From Bdellovibrio bacteriovorus str. Tiberius (lineage in GTDB: Bacteria; Bdellovibrionota; Bdellovibrionia; Bdellovibrionales; Bdellovibrionaceae): a stretch of DNA of 64,000 nucleotides. The stretch lies in the NCBI RefSeq assembly GCF_000317895.1, contig NC_019567.1, forward strand, positions 868,001 to 932,000. Direction: 5' to 3'. The position numbers were made by a program, and so were the translations under genes. Below, piece by piece: positions 59,043-64,000 of the stretch (positions within the stretch are counted from its first letter, which is position 1; each line of letters starts with the position of its first letter). Below the pieces are notes generated by a model, which worked only from the letters and a program-made list of their open reading frames with translations, ran no database searches and was not told the origin of the DNA.

Positions 59043-61772
59043 GTGTTGAAATATGTTTTGATGGCCTGTCTTTTTCTGAGTGCCTGCAATTTTTCTGAAG
59101 AGTCTAAAGTCACAGGAAACACTCCGCAAAGCACTCCGGAGACTGATCCTGCGCCAGGAAGTTCCGCGCCGTCTTGGGTGGATGTGCGTGCGTTGGTATC
59201 AACAGGTGAAAACCTCAGCTTCAACAATCAAACCGGCGGGCCCCACGATCTGGCTTTGAACCCGTTAACGGGGCAACCGGGTGTGGCATATTATGATAAG
59301 TCCGCGACGGCGGGGGGCAGTGGTGCAACCCCGACGATAGGCGCACTGAAGTACGCCTGGATGGATGAGTTTGGCACCTGGAATGTGGAAGTCGTCGATC
59401 TCAACTATGGAACAGCCCTCTGCGGAAATTTGAATTCAGTTTGCGTTGGTGCGCCGAACTCGGCTACCGCCGGGCAGTTGAATCAGGGAAAAATTCTGCG
59501 GGTGGCATTTAAGTCCGACGGCAACCCCGTCATCGCCTATGTATATGGATCAAGCCAGAACACCACTTTGCTTGCCGGAAGCGGGACCAAGGACATTCGA
59601 TTTGCCGAGCGCAGTTCCAGTGGTGTTTGGTCGGTGACAACAGCTTTTCAAGCCCCGGTCAGTGCGGCACCCACAAATGTGGCTGTGGCCACCATTGATC
59701 CGATGAAGGCACTTCGCCTGGTGCTGGACAGCGAGGACCGGCCTCACATCACTTTTTCATTCTTCACTCAGACCTCCACAAACAGCCAGGTGAAATATCT
59801 TTTCCGTTCCAGCACGGGTGTGTGGTCTTCAATGAACGTGGCGCCACTGGTGTCGCTGGCGGGGACCATCACGGCGGCCAATCAGGCCGGCATCAGTTCA
59901 GGGCTGGCGTTGTGCCCGGTGAACGGAGCGCCGATCCTGGGTTTCACCACGACAACGGGGGCGGCAGGGACTTTGAACAACCCTTCAGTGGCAAGATGCA
60001 CGGGATTGGATGCGGATGGAAAATGTCAGGCCTTTGAAGTCGTGAATCTTTTGCGGGGGTGTGCGGGCAGCACTACTTGTATTTCCGGTTTGGTGAATAC
60101 GAATCATAACGGTGGAACACATCTGGATTTGAAAGTCGAGCCCACCACCCATCGTGCGGTGTTGGCATTTTATTCTGTGGGCAATCCGAACACCACAGGC
60201 CTGCATATTCGCAGCCCCGTGGCCTGCGATGTGGCTCAGGATGGGGCCACCAACTCTTGGGGGCCGGCGACCACCATTGCGGCGGCTTCCACAGGGGCTT
60301 CCGGAATCTCTTTGGCTATTAAAGGTGTGACAGACTATCTGGTTTCTGCCGGAGTGGCGACCACGTCGGTAGCCATGAGCAAATTCAACGGCACAGCCTG
60401 GTTTGCGGCGAATCACGGGATTGAAACAACGACGGTCGCGCAAGAAGGGGTGTCACTTGCTTATGATGCTGCCAGCGACACAGCTTTCACCAGCTATGCC
60501 CAGCTTCCCGCCGCGGCAGGTGGCGCTGTCGGCAATGACCTGAAGGTCGCGCAGATTGATCCGGATGACCTGGTGACAGGGGGAGCCGCAGGAAGCTTTG
60601 TAATTTCTGTGGTCGACAACCGTGGCAATGTGTTTCCGAACACGGCCTCTTTCCCGGTGATCAGTGCCGCCAAGGCACCGGATGGCAGAGTCGGCTATGC
60701 ATACTATTTTTATGACAACAACAACACTCACGCCAGTTCCAAACTTTATTTCGGAACACGCGGGGGCACATTTGTAGAGCCGTATTTCTCTGAAAAATTT
60801 GTGACCAGCCATCAACAAAGCGCTTCGGCCACGGCGGCGGTGGGAAATATGCCGTCATTGGCCTTCGACAGTAACAGCAATCCGATGATTGCCGCCTACA
60901 ATGGTGTGGCGACTGAGCAGAATCTGATTCTGGCCAGATCCAGTGATCGAGGTGTGAGTTTTACAATCACGGTCGTGGATGATTCCGTAGTCAACGTCGG
61001 TCAGTACGCAAGTGTCGCCCTGAGTGGTGATGCCATCGGAATCGCGTATTATGATGTCACCAACACGGCCTTGCGTTTTGCCAGATGGACAAAACAAAAA
61101 GGCTGGAAAAGATTTGTCGTGGACGGCGCCGCGGGAGCGGGCTCTTGCGGTAACGCCACTGCGGATGCGGGGAAATTTGCGAAGCTCCAGTTTACGAGTT
61201 CTGGACAGCCTGCGATTGCCTATCAGTACGACACAGGGGTGCGAGTGGCTTTTGCCAGTGAATCGCTAAGTTCCGCCAGCTATGTGTGGAATTGTGTGGC
61301 GATTGAAAATTCCGGATCCACTTTGGGTGCGGGAATTGATTTCAAACTGGATGCTTTGAACAGGCCCTTTGCGGCTTATGTGGATACAACGGCGGGTTCA
61401 GTTCGCTATGCAAGTTGTGCTTCGGCCGTTGCAACATGTTTGACCACCGGGACTAGTGCGTTCACGGCCGGTGTCGTGGAGGTGACTGGGGTGACCTCTT
61501 TGTTGGGTGAGTCTGCGCCGACGTTGGGGGTAGGCAGTGATGGAGCCAAATACGTGGCCTTCCATAGCTCAGTCAGTAAGGCCTTGCGTCTGGGGACCCT
61601 GGCTGCGGCAGGCGGCAGTTTTGTCTTTGAAAGCATTGAACAATCAGTCCTGCCGGCGCCCTCATTTGTGGGGCAGTACGGGGCGCTTTTGATTAATTCC
61701 TACGACCGCCCGACGGTCTTTTATCGCAGCTCAGAAAACTGGCTGCGCTACTATTCCCGCGAGCAGGAATAG
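59043..61772 (+). CDS. 909-residue lipoprotein with propeller-type repeats
   Basis: A lipoprotein: GTG start with AGGGGGA site, lipobox LSAC (Cys15), then a Thr/Pro/Ser-rich linker of about 25 residues. The body contains at least ten copies of a strand motif of the form (F/L)xSxGxPxIAY: KSDGNPVIAYVY, DSEDRPHITF, DSNSNPMIAAY, TSSGQPAIAYQY, DALNRPFAAYV, NSYDRPTVFYR. This spacing suggests one or two beta-propellers. Residue +2 is Asn, favouring outer-membrane sorting. The function is unknown; a surface or adhesive role is inferred from its barrel partner upstream. Confidence 0.72.
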   Translation: MLKYVLMACLFLSACNFSEESKVTGNTPQSTPETDPAPGSSAPSWVDVRALVSTGENLSFNNQTGGPHDLALNPLTGQPGVAYYDKSATAGGSGATPTIGALKYAWMDEFGTWNVEVVDLNYGTALCGNLNSVCVGAPNSATAGQLNQGKILRVAFKSDGNPVIAYVYGSSQNTTLLAGSGTKDIRFAERSSSGVWSVTTAFQAPVSAAPTNVAVATIDPMKALRLVLDSEDRPHITFSFFTQTSTNSQVKYLFRSSTGVWSSMNVAPLVSLAGTITAANQAGISSGLALCPVNGAPILGFTTTTGAAGTLNNPSVARCTGLDADGKCQAFEVVNLLRGCAGSTTCISGLVNTNHNGGTHLDLKVEPTTHRAVLAFYSVGNPNTTGLHIRSPVACDVAQDGATNSWGPATTIAAASTGASGISLAIKGVTDYLVSAGVATTSVAMSKFNGTAWFAANHGIETTTVAQEGVSLAYDAASDTAFTSYAQLPAAAGGAVGNDLKVAQIDPDDLVTGGAAGSFVISVVDNRGNVFPNTASFPVISAAKAPDGRVGYAYYFYDNNNTHASSKLYFGTRGGTFVEPYFSEKFVTSHQQSASATAAVGNMPSLAFDSNSNPMIAAYNGVATEQNLILARSSDRGVSFTITVVDDSVVNVGQYASVALSGDAIGIAYYDVTNTALRFARWTKQKGWKRFVVDGAAGAGSCGNATADAGKFAKLQFTSSGQPAIAYQYDTGVRVAFASESLSSASYVWNCVAIENSGSTLGAGIDFKLDALNRPFAAYVDTTAGSVRYASCASAVATCLTTGTSAFTAGVVEVTGVTSLLGESAPTLGVGSDGAKYVAFHSSVSKALRLGTLAAAGGSFVFESIEQSVLPAPSFVGQYGALLINSYDRPTVFYRSSENWLRYYSREQE

Positions 61773-61789
61773 CCAACTGCCTAAAGAGG

Positions 61790-61806
61790 GGGCACATTGT
61801 GTGCCC
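61790..61806 (+). terminator. hairpin after the lipoprotein gene
   Basis: GGGCACA (61790-61796) pairs with TGTGCCC (61800-61806) around TTG; followed by TTGAGG, so a weak terminator at best. Confidence 0.5.
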
Positions 61807-61866
61807 TTGAGGACTTAAACCCCTTTAAAATTGATTTGAAGAGACTTCTCACCGTGGCAAATGGGC

Positions 61867-61896
61867 GTGACAAAAGCCTCTCTTTTCGCTTAGATA
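61867..61896 (+). promoter_or_regulatory. promoter for the E1 alpha/beta genes
   Basis: GTGACA (61867-61872), 18 bases, TAGATA (61891-61896), about 25 bases before the E1 alpha start. Confidence 0.45.
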
Positions 61897-61920
61897 GACG
61901 CGAATATGGAGGCCCTGAAA

Positions 61921-63051
61921 ATGGCTAAAAAGACCACTGTGAAAGCAGGGGGTAAGGCGGCTGCTGGTAAGACTACCAAGAAGGCTGCAAAACCTGCTGC
62001 AAAGTCCACTGTGAAAGCTTCTAAAAAAGCGACTGCTCCTGCAAAAAAGAAGCAGAGCTTTGGTGGATTGTCTGAAGAAATTTTGCTTCGCATGCATAAC
62101 CTGATGGTTAAATCCCGCGTGCTTGAAGAACGTCTGATCAAAATTTATAAAGCCGGTGAGGCTTACTTCTGGATTGGTGGACCTGGTGAGGAAGCCTGGG
62201 GTGTTGCCTTGGGTATGCTGGCGCGCAAAGGCTCTGGCCCAGAGAACGACTGGTTGCACCTGCACTATCGCTGTACTCCGACGATGGTGGCTTTGGGCAT
62301 GGACATGATTGATTCCATCCGCTTGATGATGAACCGTGCGACGGATCCATCCACAGGTGGTCGTAACTTCTCCAGCCACTATTGCTTCCCGCAGTGGAAC
62401 GTGGCTCCGGTGACGTCTCCTTTGGAAGTTCAATATCCGATCGCGTGTGGTACGGCTCACGTGCAAAAGCGTGCGGGTAAAGGTGCGATCTCTATCGTGA
62501 CTGGTGGTGACGCTGGGACTGCTGAAGGTGACTTCGCATCCTGCTTGATTCTTGCCTCCCGTAAGGGCCAGGAACTTCCGATGCTGATCACTGTTCAGAA
62601 CAACGGCTACGGTATTTCGACTCCGTATGAAGGTCAGCACGGTGAAACGAACATCGCGGATCGCGCTGCTGCGTTCAACATCCGTTCCCGTGTGATCAAC
62701 GGCAATGACCCGATTGAAACTTATCTGGCTCTGAAAGAAGAGATGGAATACATCCGTAAAACCGGCAAACCATCCTTCATCGAAGCGAAGGTGACTCGTT
62801 TGTACGGTCACTCTTCCGCGGACGGCGCCAATAAAAAACCACACTTGTTTGACCCGGTTCTGACTTTCGAAAAAAACCTGATCGATGCTGGCATTCTGGA
62901 TCCGAAGGCTGCGAAGAAGATCTGGGAAGACTATGAAGCCGAAGGCGTCAACGCCCAGGAACAAGCCCGCCAGGAACCGGTGCCGACTCCGGAATCTGTT
63001 TGGGATCATGTTTACGTTAACAGCGAAAATGCAGATTGGAGAAAATTCTAA
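61921..63051 (+). CDS. 2-oxoacid dehydrogenase E1 component, alpha subunit, with Lys/Ala-rich N-terminal arm
   Basis: A 376-residue E1 alpha, TPP-dependent, of a pyruvate or branched-chain 2-oxoacid dehydrogenase. The TPP and Mg site is GGDAGTAEGDFASCLILASRKG with NNGYGISTPYEGQ, closer to the branched-chain type. Residues 1-45 are an extra arm of the KKAAKPAAKSTVKASKK type, not part of the usual fold. The ATG at 61921 has GGAGG eight bases upstream. Its stop overlaps the E1 beta start (TAATG), coupling both subunits. Confidence 0.9.
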   Translation: MAKKTTVKAGGKAAAGKTTKKAAKPAAKSTVKASKKATAPAKKKQSFGGLSEEILLRMHNLMVKSRVLEERLIKIYKAGEAYFWIGGPGEEAWGVALGMLARKGSGPENDWLHLHYRCTPTMVALGMDMIDSIRLMMNRATDPSTGGRNFSSHYCFPQWNVAPVTSPLEVQYPIACGTAHVQKRAGKGAISIVTGGDAGTAEGDFASCLILASRKGQELPMLITVQNNGYGISTPYEGQHGETNIADRAAAFNIRSRVINGNDPIETYLALKEEMEYIRKTGKPSFIEAKVTRLYGHSSADGANKKPHLFDPVLTFEKNLIDAGILDPKAAKKIWEDYEAEGVNAQEQARQEPVPTPESVWDHVYVNSENADWRKF

Positions 63052-64000
63052 TGGCAAGTATTGCTCAGGCCATCAGAATGGCCCTTCACTATGGTGAAGC
63101 CAACATGGGAGTTAAAGACATCTTCGGTCAGGACGTGGGCGCACCACTGGGGGGCGTTTTCACAGCGACTCAAGGTTTGGAAACGGCGTGGAACTCCACT
63201 CTGGATGAACGTGGGATCATCAGCATGGCGATGGGTATCGCGATGGGTGGTGACCGCTGCGTGGCTGAAATCCAGTTTGCGGACTATATCTTCAACACCA
63301 TCGATCTTTTGAAAATTGCCGGTAACACTTTGTGGTGCACAAACGGTCAGATTCAATTGCCAATGGTGGTGATGACTCCGGTGGGTGCGGGGATCTTTGG
63401 TTCCGTTTACCACTCTCATTCCTTCGATGCATGGGCCTCCCGCCTGCAAGGCTGGAAGATCGTGATGCCGTCCAATCCGTTGGATGCTTACGGTTTGATG
63501 CTTTCTGCGATCGAAGATCCAAATCCGGTTCTTTATTTGAAATCCAAGGCGTTGATGCGCCATAAAGGTGATGAGCTGATCCCGGGTGAGCCTGCGGATG
63601 AAAAAGAGCTTAAAGCCATGATCGACAAACCAGTTCAGAATTCTGAAGGCTGGAAGCCGCGCTGGCCGGAACTTGAAAAATACATGGTTCCAATCGGCAA
63701 GGGCAAGATCACTCACGCGGGTGAACACATCACGGTTGTCACATACAGCCGCATGGTGCACCTGTGTGACGAAGTGGCGGTGAAACTGGCAGAAGAAGGC
63801 ATCTCAGTTGAGGTGATCGATCTGCGCTCGATTTATCCATACGACTGGCCGATGATTAAAGAATCCATCGAAAAAACCGGCCGCGTATTGTTCGTGAACG
63901 AGGACACGGAAGTGACCAACTTCGGTGAGCACTTGGCGTACCGTGCGACTCAAGAGTGCTTCTATCAACTGATGGCGCGTCCGCGTGTTCTGGCTGGTAA
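63051..64000 (+). CDS. 2-oxoacid dehydrogenase E1 component, beta subunit, 3' end outside window
   Basis: The first 316 residues of an E1 beta subunit; the gene runs off the right edge. Family features: MASIAQAIRMALHYGEANMGVKDIFGQDVGAPLGGVFTATQGLE with the TPP-contacting acidic residue region, EIQFADYIFNTIDLLKIAG, and VVTYSRMVHLCDEVAVKLAEEGISVEVIDLRSIYPYDW. It pairs with E1 alpha to decarboxylate the 2-oxoacid and pass the acyl group to E2 lipoamide. Start at 63051 overlaps the E1 alpha stop by one base. Confidence 0.93.
   Translation, partial: MASIAQAIRMALHYGEANMGVKDIFGQDVGAPLGGVFTATQGLETAWNSTLDERGIISMAMGIAMGGDRCVAEIQFADYIFNTIDLLKIAGNTLWCTNGQIQLPMVVMTPVGAGIFGSVYHSHSFDAWASRLQGWKIVMPSNPLDAYGLMLSAIEDPNPVLYLKSKALMRHKGDELIPGEPADEKELKAMIDKPVQNSEGWKPRWPELEKYMVPIGKGKITHAGEHITVVTYSRMVHLCDEVAVKLAEEGISVEVIDLRSIYPYDWPMIKESIEKTGRVLFVNEDTEVTNFGEHLAYRATQECFYQLMARPRVLAG

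Overview
The window looks like chromosomal DNA of a Bdellovibrio-type predatory bacterium (Bdellovibrionota), inferred from gene content and style rather than from any search. The signs are moderate GC content, dense coding on both strands, many small secreted proteins of unknown function, histone H1-like Lys/Ala-rich extensions on housekeeping proteins, and a large C-terminal processing protease. I see no rRNA, CRISPR array, insertion sequence, prophage or replication origin. No stretch over 300 bases lacks a gene; the longest gaps (about 180-230 bases, at 488-665, 9740-9958, 26889-27109, 28741-28966 and 31885-32078) are upstream regions.

Layout. 1-5600: partial DUF72 protein, small secreted protein, a BON/glycine-zipper stress pair, a short-chain dehydrogenase, and a DUF3015-DUF4105 envelope operon. 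5700-17400: an accessory metabolic and stress region with four LysR regulators, a glutathione-dependent formaldehyde detoxification pair (adhC-fghA), a second zinc alcohol dehydrogenase, an MBL-fold hydrolase, a secreted DJ-1-like protein, a secreted trypsin-like protease, Cys-rich secreted peptides and a decayed alpha/beta hydrolase. 17400-26300: a J-domain protein, then ribosome-modification genes (U32 family, RlmI-like methyltransferase, JmjC ribosomal oxygenase-like), a chorismate mutase-like protein and malate dehydrogenase. 26300-31600: pentapeptide protein, YihY/BrkB membrane protein, endonuclease I, a DUF4105-like secreted protein, tRNA-Pro and small membrane proteins. 31600-43300: translation and core genes: S18 divergent from L28 and L24, nitrilase, ETF-ubiquinone oxidoreductase, RlmL-like methyltransferase, lpxD, a Tudor-like protein with a Lys/Ala/Pro-rich arm, infA, tex and an unannotated 31-codon basic peptide gene. 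43300-50500: two-gene secreted operon with a methyltransferase-like fold, tldD-pmbA, and a frameshifted envelope gene. 50500-64000: HAD hydrolases, topA, prc, a TPR/beta-barrel protein paired with a 909-residue repeat lipoprotein, and the E1 alpha/beta genes of a 2-oxoacid dehydrogenase.

Most noteworthy: the TPR/beta-barrel plus lipoprotein operon at 57444-61772, whose architecture resembles Slam/type XI secretion pairs; S18 and L28-L24 promoters whose -35 boxes overlap back to back; hairpins that bury Shine-Dalgarno sequences, strongest before the RlmL-like gene; predicted leaderless or near-leaderless transcripts for infA and a LysR gene; and a 31-residue, half-basic protein cotranscribed with tex. 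All functions are read from motifs by eye, and regulatory calls are inferences from sequence pattern.
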